Shown: positions 32,849 through 41,421 of the stretch, one piece after another | Layout of the letters: each line of letters opens with the position of its first letter | Position numbering within the stretch: position 1 is the stretch's first letter | Origin: JBMOUD01 sp049319665 | GTDB lineage: Bacteria; Pseudomonadota; Gammaproteobacteria; Enterobacterales; Enterobacteriaceae | Assembly: GCF_049319665.1 (NCBI RefSeq) | Contig: NZ_JBMOUD010000001.1 | Coordinates: forward strand, 248,001 to 312,000 | Length of the DNA stretch: 64,000 nucleotides | Reading direction: 5' to 3' | The notes under the pieces: model-generated | The model's input: only the letters and a program-made list of their open reading frames with translations | Database searches by the model: none | Told to the model about the DNA's origin: nothing | Made by a program: the position numbers and the translations under genes

Positions 32849-33304
32849 TTATGCGTAAAACGGGGTCACAACCGGATATTTAGGTGGGGCACGCGGATGC
32901 TGACAACGGCAGCGGCGTGCAATCACGCGGGCAACAATATAACGTGGCGGTGGGGCGCGGGTGATGATCAGCAGCAGCCAGATAATCGGAATGAAGACCC
33001 AGAATACCAGCGCCACGTGAATCAGCAGCTCGCAATAGCCACAGGCGAAATGGCCTTCATCCATCATGCTGCGATCGTCCATCATCATCGCCGATGACGA
33101 ACCGTGGTGCATTTTCATCCCTGGCATCGTCGACATATCATGATGACTCATCATCGCTGAGTGCGCAGAAGCATCGATATTCATCGCGTGCATTTGCTGA
33201 TACATCAGGGTTTTTGACACCACCGGAGCAACAAATAGCAGCAGTATTGCCAAAATAGCAATACAAGCGGTCAGCTGTTGTTGTCTCTGGTGCGACAGTT
33301 TCAT
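32849..33304 (-). CDS. DUF2946-family Met/His-rich membrane protein
   Basis: 151 aa. An N-terminal hydrophobic segment (LTACIAILAILLLFVAPVVS) is followed by a Met/His-rich loop (SAHSAMMSHHDMSTMPGMKMHHG), then the DUF2946 signature H-F-A-C-G-Y-C-E-L-L-I-H and a second membrane helix. DUF2946 proteins are often found with copper-uptake TonB receptors and PepSY proteins, as here. It likely binds Cu(I) or Cu(II) in the periplasm. The frame starts at a TTG (33307); the ATG right after it is taken as start. No strong ribosome-binding site is seen. Confidence 0.78.
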   Translation of the reverse strand: MKLSHQRQQQLTACIAILAILLLFVAPVVSKTLMYQQMHAMNIDASAHSAMMSHHDMSTMPGMKMHHGSSSAMMMDDRSMMDEGHFACGYCELLIHVALVFWVFIPIIWLLLIITRAPPPRYIVARVIARRCRCQHPRAPPKYPVVTPFYA

Positions 33305-33604
33305 CAAATAAGAAAATGTAGGTCAATTAAATGTGGCGGCAGTGTAGCGCGATATGCGGGGTTAGGTAAAATAAAGTGGCGTCTGTCGGTGATATTCAGT
33401 TGGAGGAAAACGAGGTAGGTCTCATACGGCCGTGAGTTTCAGGCCAATAGCAAAATACCGATAAAGGACTGAAACTGCTACAAGATGCATCAGACAAGGA
33501 TCTGACCGAGTTCACGAAATGAGCATCAGGTGTTGAAGTCTGAAGCGCATAAGAGAGTTGAGATACAGCTAACAATACTGCCCCTTAAAGTATAAAGGAA
33601 ATCT
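33305..33604. other. Intergenic region without a recognised gene
   Basis: About 300 bp between the DUF2946 gene and the T6SS-like immunity gene. Several stop codons occur in every frame. I see no convincing transposase or gene remnant. It marks a change to much lower GC content on its right. Confidence 0.4.
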
Positions 33605-34027
33605 TTAAAACTCATTGTTTTGAAGCTGAATACCATATGCATGGCCATTTGAAATTTCAAAGCCAACCACAACATGTCGAGGTGGCGTTTTTTTACTCTG
33701 CGAAGTCAAAATATAATTAACAATAAATTGTCCTTTCGTAGGGAATTGATAAAAAGAAGAGGGGATGCATAACTTTCCATTATCAACTGCTAAATTTGGC
33801 TTGTACTTATACCATCTTTCCTTAATAGGTGTATCCCTAGATGAAATAGTGATGATTTCTGGTTGGTAATTACGTGGATCTAAAACCTGAAAACATATCT
33901 CCCGATCAGACAGACTTACGCTGGCTGTTTCAGTAGGCTTGTAGCGAATATCAAGCCTATCACCAGGACAACCTGTCAGCATAATGATTGGCAGAATGGA
34001 TATGAAATTTTTCATTTTTTTATTCAT
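33605..34027 (-). CDS. Putative T6SS immunity lipoprotein
   Basis: 140 aa with a lipoprotein signal (MLTGC lipobox, Cys about residue 20) followed by P-G-D-R-L. This matches the start of a family of small periplasmic lipoproteins annotated as putative T6SS immunity proteins. The mature part is beta-rich with two cysteines (EICFQVLD, KLCIPSS). It lies 11 bp after a putative metallopeptidase effector gene on the same strand, the usual effector-immunity order. AT-rich. The exact partnership is inferred from adjacency. Confidence 0.68.
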   Translation of the reverse strand: MNKKMKNFISILPIIMLTGCPGDRLDIRYKPTETASVSLSDREICFQVLDPRNYQPEIITISSRDTPIKERWYKYKPNLAVDNGKLCIPSSFYQFPTKGQFIVNYILTSQSKKTPPRHVVVGFEISNGHAYGIQLQNNEF

Positions 34028-34038
34028 GTTGACACCGT

Positions 34039-34563
34039 CTAAGGAAATGCTTTAAGTGTGCTTTTATATTTGGTGCTAATTATTTCTTCTTTTATATCAC
34101 CATCGAGGGAAACATTTCTCTTACCTCTCTCATCTATCCAGGTAGCATAGCCGAATTTATCTAATAGGAAGTGATCAGCTATTATCTGCGCTTGTTGCTC
34201 CATAGGGTAATCATATAGTCCACGATTATCTAATTTATAACGGTAACTAACCATCCCACTAAAAAAACCACGAGTCCTAACCATCATTCCTTTTTCATGT
34301 TGCCACACATGCGTCATTTCGTGAATGAATAAATGTTGCAGCCCCGAACTTTCTATAGAAAAATCATATCGATACCAATCCCTAAAGTAAAGTTCTCCAT
34401 TTGGCGTCATCGCTGTTGCCTTGTTCTGCAGCCCAAATGGGAGGTAACTATCATGATGAATCCATACCTTATTATATTGTATGGAATTTTTAAAAACCGA
34501 CTTAGCTAAGTCAATTTCCCCAAGTGTTAATAGCCGAAGGCTACCTTCTTTATTAGCTCTCAT
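34039..34563 (-). CDS. Putative zinc-metallopeptidase toxin (T6SS-effector-like)
   Basis: 174 aa with a zincin motif H81-E-M-T-H85-V-W-Q-H near the middle and a further acidic segment (MEQQAQIIADHFLLDKFG) that could supply the third ligand. The preceding blocks KVWIHHDSYLPFGLQ and AMTPNGELYF are typical of small metallopeptidases found as C-terminal domains of VgrG/Rhs proteins or as free T6SS cargo. It has no signal peptide, consistent with T6SS loading. Likely target: peptidoglycan or periplasmic protein of rivals. No VgrG, Hcp or PAAR gene is in this window, so it is an orphan effector module. Confidence 0.65.
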   Translation of the reverse strand: MRANKEGSLRLLTLGEIDLAKSVFKNSIQYNKVWIHHDSYLPFGLQNKATAMTPNGELYFRDWYRYDFSIESSGLQHLFIHEMTHVWQHEKGMMVRTRGFFSGMVSYRYKLDNRGLYDYPMEQQAQIIADHFLLDKFGYATWIDERGKRNVSLDGDIKEEIISTKYKSTLKAFP

Positions 34564-34812
34564 AATCCACTCACTTTGTATGGTTATTGATTTTAGTATA
34601 TGGAAATAATTATTTGTAGCAATAGGGTTATATGTTTTTTTAGGTTTTTATTTTAAATAAAAATGTTCTATTATCGAAAAGTATTAGTATGTATTGACTT
34701 TTTTAGGCGAGACAAGAATAGTGATTATTTTTAAGATTTTGAAATCTATGGTTTATTTGTTAGCTAAAACTCATTGGAGTTTGTCTGTAATTCTTCATGA
34801 ACGTCACTAAAC

Positions 34813-35235
34813 TCAAAGTTGATAATTTTTGTAATAATTAATGCGTTTTTCATAAGCCGTTGCTAAGCAAGAATTATAATCAGTGAAGAAAGCAACAGAG
34901 TTTTTTTCATTAATAAAACCTTCTGCGAGGCATTCATTGGAAATGTATATATCCCAACTCTCTTTGGCTTTCTTGATTAAAGAGATGAATTCATTGTAAT
35001 TATCTAAATTATTTTTAGATGAAGTGACTTTTTGAATGAATTCTTTATATTCATCCTCATATCTATTTTTATTCTGAGTGGATAAGTAGATCATGCAGTT
35101 TTGTACGGCCGGTGACATCGGTTTTTTATAACAGCTATCTAGTGTTTCATTCTTAAAGTAAATAATATTGTCTTTCTTGGCGTTAGCGCTGAATAAAAAG
35201 AATGCACATAGTAATATAGTGTATTTTGTTTTCAT
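34813..35235 (-). CDS. Secreted LprI/DUF1311-like small protein
   Basis: 140 aa with a signal peptide (MKTKYTILLCAFFLFSANA) and a helical mature part with four spaced cysteines (DSCYKKP, QNCMIYLS, NECLAEGF, YNSCLATAYEKR). The pattern, with a K-x-x-W in KKAKESWDIYI, resembles the LprI/DUF1311 domain, known from lysozyme-inhibitor proteins. It should be periplasmic. Position in the same AT-rich islet as the T6SS-like pair raises the possibility of a second immunity or wall-protecting function. Confidence 0.6.
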   Translation of the reverse strand: MKTKYTILLCAFFLFSANAKKDNIIYFKNETLDSCYKKPMSPAVQNCMIYLSTQNKNRYEDEYKEFIQKVTSSKNNLDNYNEFISLIKKAKESWDIYISNECLAEGFINEKNSVAFFTDYNSCLATAYEKRINYYKNYQL

Positions 35236-35839
35236 GTTATTTCCTAAAGAGTCTCTGGTTTTATTTTTAGCTTATACCATTACGTAAATTCAATGTATGC
35301 ACGTTGATTTAAATCAAGAGGGTGTAAAATTAATGCTTAAAGCTTCCACCTCTAGTTATTTTAACTTTTTATATTTAACTCATCGATTTTTAGATGATTT
35401 AATTTTGAGTATCATTCATCAGAACGATGAGTGATGAGTTATAGCAAATGATATCGCATATTCACGTGACTAAATCCAATAACCACGACCTCATCCCCAT
35501 GTAGTCATTTCATGATATGAAACGTTCACAAAGCGGCTGCATTATGATCTGTTTTGGCCCGGCACAGCCGAGAGCGGCATCGTTACCACTTCTAGTTTTT
35601 CGCCACCCCAGCAAAATGCCAATATCCTCTAATAAGAATTGTCTTAAATACCTAGGATTACACATGGATTATTTGCCATTTCTCAGTGGTGAGAACTATC
35701 ATTCTCAAACGGGTGTCAATCCTAATGCGCAGATGGATGATGACAGGCACCTTGCAACAACCCGACCACTGAGTTGGGTTTTTTGCATTAAATGGTATTT
35801 AAAACGTCGGCTGTTTAAGGATTAATAAGATAAGGGTTA
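35236..35839. other. Intergenic region, no convincing gene
   Basis: About 600 bp. A 102-codon plus-strand frame at 35517-35825 has no ribosome-binding site and a composition unlike a real protein, so I do not call it. The only clear signal is the plus-strand terminator at 35759-35784. Confidence 0.5.
35759..35784 (+). terminator. Rho-independent terminator
   Basis: AACCCGAC (35759-35766) pairs with GTTGGGTT (35773-35780) with one wobble and a 6-nt loop, followed by T's. No plus-strand gene precedes it. It may belong to a lost gene or an untranslated RNA. Confidence 0.6.
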
Positions 35840-36736
35840 TTAAACCCCAATCGGCATCGCCACCTTAAACCAGATCTCATGCCCAGACGGGCGGTTGCGG
35901 ACTTTGAACTCTTTTAAGAAACGGAACTGTACGGTGATGTGTTTGGGGAGTTCGTAGTGGATGGCGGGGCCGAAGCCGATTGAGCGGCCCTTAAATCCGT
36001 TCATATAAACCTGGCCGTCTTTTTTATCTTCGGTCGTTTGTATTAAATAAAAGCCGTTAACGCCGATATGTAATCCGTCATACACTTCGTAGCTGGCTGA
36101 GTAATCGAAATGGAAAACTTGGCCTGAGGTGTAATTGCTTTTGTGGTTTTTGAGATTGAAATTGTAATCAACCTTCATTGATAGCTCTGACTTTTCTGTC
36201 GGTAGCCAGGTAAACGCCAGCTGCGGCTTGATGGTGAAAAATCCGTTGCCGCTATTGGCGAGTTGTTCTTTTTTATAGGCTCCGGTGGGTGAGGTGATCT
36301 CCAGCGAGAGCGCGGTGTTCATTGCCGGCGTTGGTCCCCAAACTAGCAAAGGTGCAAAGGTTAAATCGCCGAAATTAGAGATGCTGTTGCCGCGCCCGCC
36401 AAGGTGGATTCTTTTCTCCACGTAGGGCAATACCACATAAGCACCGAGCCGGGCATTAAATACGCGGATGCCGCTGATATAATCGAATCGGCTCATCCAC
36501 AGCTTGGAGCTGACGTTAAACTTCTTCATATTTTTATTCGCGAAATGCGAAGAGTAGTAATGCTCGTAATATAAGTTATAAGCGAAAGTATTATCAGGCA
36601 CCTGGTTAATGTTGGGGGTGACGACAAAGAAAGTATCTGCGCCTGAAGCGATATTATCTGCACCGCTTTCTGTGGCGTAAACTTTAGTGGTAACCAGTAA
36701 ATAAGTTAATAGACTAAGAGTTTTTATTATTTTCAT
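35840..36736 (-). CDS. Outer-membrane channel-like protein, phenol/MetA-degradation family
   Basis: 298 aa with a signal peptide (KIIKTLSLLTYLLVTTKVYA) and alternating hydrophobic/polar beta-strands throughout, ending with a strand (EIWFKVAMPIGV). The blocks FNARLGAYVVLPY, NFGDLTFAPLLVWG and SLEITSPTGAY are those of the 'MetA-pathway of phenol degradation' outer-membrane family. Members accompany catabolic operons for hydrophobic acids and probably let substrate through the outer membrane. It lies beside the LysR regulator and the large acyl-CoA operon, and is likely co-regulated. Substrate unproven. Confidence 0.78.
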   Translation of the reverse strand: MKIIKTLSLLTYLLVTTKVYATESGADNIASGADTFFVVTPNINQVPDNTFAYNLYYEHYYSSHFANKNMKKFNVSSKLWMSRFDYISGIRVFNARLGAYVVLPYVEKRIHLGGRGNSISNFGDLTFAPLLVWGPTPAMNTALSLEITSPTGAYKKEQLANSGNGFFTIKPQLAFTWLPTEKSELSMKVDYNFNLKNHKSNYTSGQVFHFDYSASYEVYDGLHIGVNGFYLIQTTEDKKDGQVYMNGFKGRSIGFGPAIHYELPKHITVQFRFLKEFKVRNRPSGHEIWFKVAMPIGV

Positions 36737-36993
36737 TGCTGCCTCTTTTTATAAAAATATAAATAAGCAGACAATTTCTCTGTAAATGAAATACAGAGAA
36801 AGACAACGTCATTCTCATTCGTGTGGGTGCTGATAAATAGACTGCACTATTTTTTAGCCGGGTAATTGCGCGGCAGATCTCGTTTTATCTAAAATGGCGT
36901 TTTTGTTGTTAGTGAAATGTCATGCAGATAGCAAAATAAAAGTCAGTATCAACAAATAACCGCACTGGCACGTGCGTATTTTAATAACTCTAT

Positions 36994-37908
36994 TCACTTA
37001 TTGGGTGACGGCGTTGCCAGTACGGCACGGGCGCGCTCAAGAATAAAATCAATCAACGTGCGAGAAGCGCGGGTCTGGTAGCGATTCGGGGTATAAAGCA
37101 TAAACATGGTGGTGCCAAAAATACTCAGGCGCAGATTGTCAAAGGCGGTGATCACTTCGCCGGTTTTGATGTCTTCTTTGATAATGTAATCCGGCACAAT
37201 GCCAACGCCTAAACCGGCTAATATCGCCCGCCGTAGGAAGGGGAAATGTTCGGAAAATAGGGTTGGTTCCAGCATCACTTCATAGCGCTTTTCCCCTTGA
37301 TATGCCGCTAAACGCAACTGCCGGCCAACGACGCCAGAGGTGATAACCGGCACGGAGCGCAGCTGTTCCAGCCGTTTTGGCATGCCGTGTTGTTCCACGT
37401 AACTACGAGCCGCGCAGACAAAAAAGGTCACCGGGCCAAGTTCGCGCGCCACCAGTGATTGCGGAGGCTCCGACATCACGCGGATGGCAATATCAATCTC
37501 ATCCCCCAACAAATCTTCAATACGGTTCTCGAAGGTAATTTCCAGCACGATATCGGGATACAGCCGTTTGAACTCTATCAGCCAGTCGGCGGTGATCGAC
37601 TCGCCAAAACCGGACGGCACGCTTAAACGTACGCGTCCCTGAAAACCTTGCCCCAGCTCAAATAGCGTTTCTTGCGCCGCCTGCAACTCATCCAAAATGC
37701 GCCGCCCGTGCTGGTACAGCCGCATGCCGACTTCGGTTGCTTCGATTTTGCGCGTAGTACGCCGCACCAGCTGCACGCCGGTGGACTGTTCGAGTTGTTT
37801 TAAGTGGTAGCTGACGTTGGCGCGGGACATTTTGAGCTTTCGTGCGGCCAGGCTCAGGTTACCGGCGTCAATAATTTCCACTAAGAGCGTAAGGGAATTC
37901 AGGTTCAT
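36994..37908 (-). CDS. LysR-family regulator of the acyl-CoA catabolic operon
   Basis: 304 aa. The DNA-binding helix is in GNLSLAARKLKMSRANVSYHLKQLEQSTG at about residues 15-45. The effector domain has GRVRLSVPSGFGESI and DEIDIAIRVMS. The frame opens at 37938, but the ATG at 37908 gives the normal start (MNLNSLTLLVEIID). Divergent from the 13-kb beta-oxidation operon with a 125-bp gap, the standard position for a LysR activator of that operon. Confidence 0.85.
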   Translation of the reverse strand: MNLNSLTLLVEIIDAGNLSLAARKLKMSRANVSYHLKQLEQSTGVQLVRRTTRKIEATEVGMRLYQHGRRILDELQAAQETLFELGQGFQGRVRLSVPSGFGESITADWLIEFKRLYPDIVLEITFENRIEDLLGDEIDIAIRVMSEPPQSLVARELGPVTFFVCAARSYVEQHGMPKRLEQLRSVPVITSGVVGRQLRLAAYQGEKRYEVMLEPTLFSEHFPFLRRAILAGLGVGIVPDYIIKEDIKTGEVITAFDNLRLSIFGTTMFMLYTPNRYQTRASRTLIDFILERARAVLATPSPNK

Positions 37909-38033
37909 AGGCACATTGTTAAGTTTTTTTGAACACAATGTAAAGCAGCTGTGTGATTGTCAATAAATTTTGTCCATGTCATTAATCGGTCACTTAGCGT
38001 ACTGCATCCGGAATTTCCACCAGGAAACACGTC

Positions 38034-40181
38034 ATGGAGACAAGTATGAGCGCCGATATTAAAGATGAAAGTATTACTGTCATTACTCTCTCAAATCCCC
38101 CCGTTAATGCGTTAGGCCAAACGCTGCGTCGTCATATTATCGATAGCCTGGATAAGGCGGAGAAGGACCCGGCCTGTCAGGCCGTGCTGATCTGCGGCAG
38201 CAATCACATATTCTCAGCGGGGGCGGATATCAAAGAATTTGGTTTGCCGCCGAAAGCGCCTTCACTGCCCGAGGTGTGCCAGCGTGCGGAATCCTTTAGC
38301 AAGCCGGTAGTTGCGTTGATCGAAGGCGTTGCGCTAGGCGGCGGACTGGAACTGGCGTTAGCGGCGCATTACCGTATTGCCATGCCTGCCAGCAAACTGG
38401 GCTTGCCGGAAGTGCATTTGGGGTTAATACCCGGCGGGGGTGGAACACAGCGCATGCCGCGATTGATTGGGATTAGCGCCGCGCTGGATGTGATCCTCAG
38501 TGGGCGGCATGTTCCGGCATCCGAAGCCCTATCGATAGGATTAATCGATAGACTGCTGGACAGCGATAAAGACGTCTTGTCGCAAGGCATCACGTTTGCC
38601 CGAGAGATTATTCACTCTGGCAGCAAGGTGCGCAAAACCTGTGATGAAACAAAGTATCAGGCAGATAAGCCCGCCAATAAAGCCGCATTACAACAAGCCC
38701 GCGACAGCGTAGCCCGGAGCGCACGCGGGTTATTTTCTCCTGAGAAGATTATCGATGCGATCCAGGCGACGTTGGAAAAACCTTTTGCAGAAGGGATGCG
38801 CATTGAGCGCGAATGTTTTATCCAGTGCCTCAATAGCCCGCAACATAAAGGCTTAACCCACGCGTTCTTTGCCGAGCGCGAAGCTGCTAAGCCGCCACAA
38901 ATACACAATGCCCAACCACGAGATCTTAAACAGATAGGGATTGTTGGCGGCGGCACGATGGGCGTCGGTATCGCTATCTCGATGCTTGATGGCGGGTTTA
39001 ACGTGGTGATGGTGGAACGTGATGAACAAGCTTTAGCGCGTGGACGAGCCAACATTGAAAAAGTCTACGATATGCTGATTGCCAAAGGCCGGCTTAATGG
39101 CGGAGATAAAATCACCCGCATGGCGCATCTTACCGGTGCGACCGACTATTCGGCATTAGCCCAGGTTGACCTAGTGATCGAAGCCGTGTTTGAAGAGATC
39201 GCGGTCAAAAAAGCGCTGTTTGCCGAGTTGGATCGCGTGTGTAAACCCGGTGCGGTATTAGCCAGCAATACCTCCTATTTGAATATTAATCAGATTGCCG
39301 CCGTGACGTCGCGCCCGGGGGATGTCATTGGCCTGCATTTTTTCTCACCCGCCAATATCATGAAATTACTCGAGATAGTCATCGGCGAGAAGACCTGCGA
39401 TGAGGTGGTGGCAACCGGTTTTGCGTTGGCGAAACGCCTCAAAAAACAGCCGGTTCGCGCGGGCGTCTGCGATGGCTTTATCGGTAATCGTATCTTGGGC
39501 GTGTATCGCACCGCCGCCGATTACATGATGGAAGACGGCGCATCGCCGTATCAAATTGATCAGGCAGTTCGCCACTTCGGTTATCCAATGGGACCTTATC
39601 AAGTCTCGGATCTTGCCGGTGGCGATATCGGTTGGGCAACGCGTAAATCTCATGCCGCCACCCGTGACCCTAAACGCCGCTATGTGCGTATTGCCGATGC
39701 GTTGTGTGAACGCGGCTGGTTTGGGCAAAAAACTTCACACGGCTATTACCTCTACAACCAGGATAAGCGCAAAGGCGAAGAAGATCCCGATGTGCTGGCG
39801 ATCATCAGTGAAGAACGCCGTAAGGCGGGGATTAAACCGCGCACCTTCAGCGAAGAGCAAATCTTGCGCCGTTATCTGGCCGCAATGGTTAATGAAGGGG
39901 CCAATGTGGTGCAAGAAGGCATCGCCAATCGGCCTTTGGATGTCGATGTGGTGCTGTTGTCTGGTTACGGTTTTCCGCGCTTTCGCGGCGGGCCAATGAA
40001 GTATGCCGATCTTGTCGGGCTGCCAAAGATTTTGGCCGATATTAACGAGTTTGCTAAAGAAGAACCGCTATTTTGGCAGCCCTCGCCGCTGCTTGTTTCT
40101 CTGGTGGAGAAGGGGGCTGATTTCGAGAGCCTGAACCGCTCCGCCTCTTCTGCACATTCACCTACCAGTAAGAGGAGTTGA
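38034..40181 (+). CDS. Bifunctional enoyl-CoA hydratase/3-hydroxyacyl-CoA dehydrogenase (FadB/PimF-like)
   Basis: 715 aa. The N-terminal crotonase domain (residues about 10-190) has FSAGADIKEF for the oxyanion hole and EGVALGGGLELAL. The NAD-binding domain starts at about 303 with IGIVGGGTMGVGIA, and the dehydrogenase C-terminal domains have HFFSPANIMKLLEI, GFIGNRIL and YGFPRFRGGPM. It hydrates enoyl-CoAs and oxidises the hydroxyacyl-CoAs. Similar proteins act in dicarboxylate (pimeloyl-CoA) oxidation. A second ATG at 38046 has a GGAG and is an alternative start. First gene of the operon; its end overlaps the thiolase start region. Confidence 0.88.
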   Translation: METSMSADIKDESITVITLSNPPVNALGQTLRRHIIDSLDKAEKDPACQAVLICGSNHIFSAGADIKEFGLPPKAPSLPEVCQRAESFSKPVVALIEGVALGGGLELALAAHYRIAMPASKLGLPEVHLGLIPGGGGTQRMPRLIGISAALDVILSGRHVPASEALSIGLIDRLLDSDKDVLSQGITFAREIIHSGSKVRKTCDETKYQADKPANKAALQQARDSVARSARGLFSPEKIIDAIQATLEKPFAEGMRIERECFIQCLNSPQHKGLTHAFFAEREAAKPPQIHNAQPRDLKQIGIVGGGTMGVGIAISMLDGGFNVVMVERDEQALARGRANIEKVYDMLIAKGRLNGGDKITRMAHLTGATDYSALAQVDLVIEAVFEEIAVKKALFAELDRVCKPGAVLASNTSYLNINQIAAVTSRPGDVIGLHFFSPANIMKLLEIVIGEKTCDEVVATGFALAKRLKKQPVRAGVCDGFIGNRILGVYRTAADYMMEDGASPYQIDQAVRHFGYPMGPYQVSDLAGGDIGWATRKSHAATRDPKRRYVRIADALCERGWFGQKTSHGYYLYNQDKRKGEEDPDVLAIISEERRKAGIKPRTFSEEQILRRYLAAMVNEGANVVQEGIANRPLDVDVVLLSGYGFPRFRGGPMKYADLVGLPKILADINEFAKEEPLFWQPSPLLVSLVEKGADFESLNRSASSAHSPTSKRS

Positions 40182-40183
40182 TG

Positions 40184-41368
40184 ATGCGTGAAGCCGTCAT
40201 TGTCTCTACCGCACGCACGCCGCTGACCAAATCACATCGCGGTGAGTTCAACATTACGCCGGGGCCAACATTAGCCGCCTTTGCTATTCGCGCCGCCGTT
40301 GAGCGCGCAGGTATTGACCCCAACAGCATTGAAGATTTAGTGCTCGGCTGTGGTTATCCCGAAGGTTCTACCGGACGCAATATTGCTCGCCAGAGCGCAG
40401 TCCGTGCCGGGCTGCCGATTAGCGTTCCCGGCGTCACCGTTAACCGTTTTTGTGCCTCCGGCCTGCAAGCTATTGCTTACGCCGCCTCGCATATCGTGAT
40501 GAACGGCGCACAGGCAGTGGTTGCCGGCGGAGTAGAAAGTATCTCCGGCATCACCACTCGTGAAAATGCCAACAGCACAGCCGATCCCTGGTTACAGGAG
40601 CATAAACCCGAACTCTATTTGCCGATGATTGAAACCGCCGACATTGTTGCTGCGCGTTACCACATTAGCCGCGAAGCACAAGATCAGTTCTCGGCAGAAA
40701 GCCAGCGGCGAACCGCAGCGGCACAGCAGGCTGGCTATTTTCGCGATGAGATCATCGCGTGTACCACCACCATGGAAATCGTTGATAAAACCACAAAAGC
40801 CGTCAGTACTGCCGAGGTGACGGTGGATGCAGATACCTGCAACCGACCCGGCACTACCTATGAAGGACTGGCAAAACTGCCGCCGGTTCGCGGCCCCGAT
40901 CAGTTTGTTACCGCAGGCAATGCCTCACAGCTGTCCGACGGCGCTTCGGCTTGCGTGATGATGGAAGCCAAAGCCGCGCAGCAGTTGGGCTTACAACCTT
41001 TAGGTGCATTTCGTGGCTTTGCAGTGGCTGGATGTGAGCCGGATGAAATGGGCATCGGGCCGGTTTATGCGGTGCCCAAACTGCTGGCACAGCACGGGCT
41101 AAAAGTCGGCGACATTGACCTGTGGGAACTTAACGAAGCCTTTGCCTCACAGGCGCTGTATTGCCAGCAGCGTTTGGGTATTCCCCATGAGCGGCTCAAT
41201 GTTAACGGCGGTTCTATCTCTATCGGTCATCCATTCGGCGTCACCGGTGCGCGACTGGCCGGACATATTTTGCTCGAAGGGCGGCGGCGTGGCGCACGTT
41301 TTGCGGTAGTTACTATGTGCATCGGCGGCGGTATGGGCGCGGCAGGCTTATTTGAAGTCTATTCATAG
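40184..41368 (+). CDS. Acetyl-CoA acyltransferase (thiolase)
   Basis: About 394 aa, standard for the thiolase family. The acylated cysteine is in VNRFCASGLQAIAYA at about residue 88, the catalytic His in GHPFGVTGAR near 350, and the second cysteine in MCIGGGMGAAGLFE near the end. It splits 3-ketoacyl-CoA into acetyl-CoA and a shortened acyl-CoA. TTG and ATG codons at 40178 and 40181 are also in frame; AGAGGAG is best spaced for the ATG at 40184. All catalytic residues are present. Confidence 0.88.
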   Translation: MREAVIVSTARTPLTKSHRGEFNITPGPTLAAFAIRAAVERAGIDPNSIEDLVLGCGYPEGSTGRNIARQSAVRAGLPISVPGVTVNRFCASGLQAIAYAASHIVMNGAQAVVAGGVESISGITTRENANSTADPWLQEHKPELYLPMIETADIVAARYHISREAQDQFSAESQRRTAAAQQAGYFRDEIIACTTTMEIVDKTTKAVSTAEVTVDADTCNRPGTTYEGLAKLPPVRGPDQFVTAGNASQLSDGASACVMMEAKAAQQLGLQPLGAFRGFAVAGCEPDEMGIGPVYAVPKLLAQHGLKVGDIDLWELNEAFASQALYCQQRLGIPHERLNVNGGSISIGHPFGVTGARLAGHILLEGRRRGARFAVVTMCIGGGMGAAGLFEVYS

Positions 41369-41421
41369 CGCGTCATACGCACGGTTTTACATCGACTAAT
41401 TAACCAGTAATGAGGTGGATC

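Noticed and set aside
33410..33600. Suspected transposase remnant before the immunity gene
   Set aside because: No frame gave a recognisable transposase motif; it was left as plain intergenic DNA.
35517..35825. 102-codon open frame on the plus strand
   Set aside because: No ribosome-binding site, no recognisable domain, unusual composition, and a terminator hairpin inside it.
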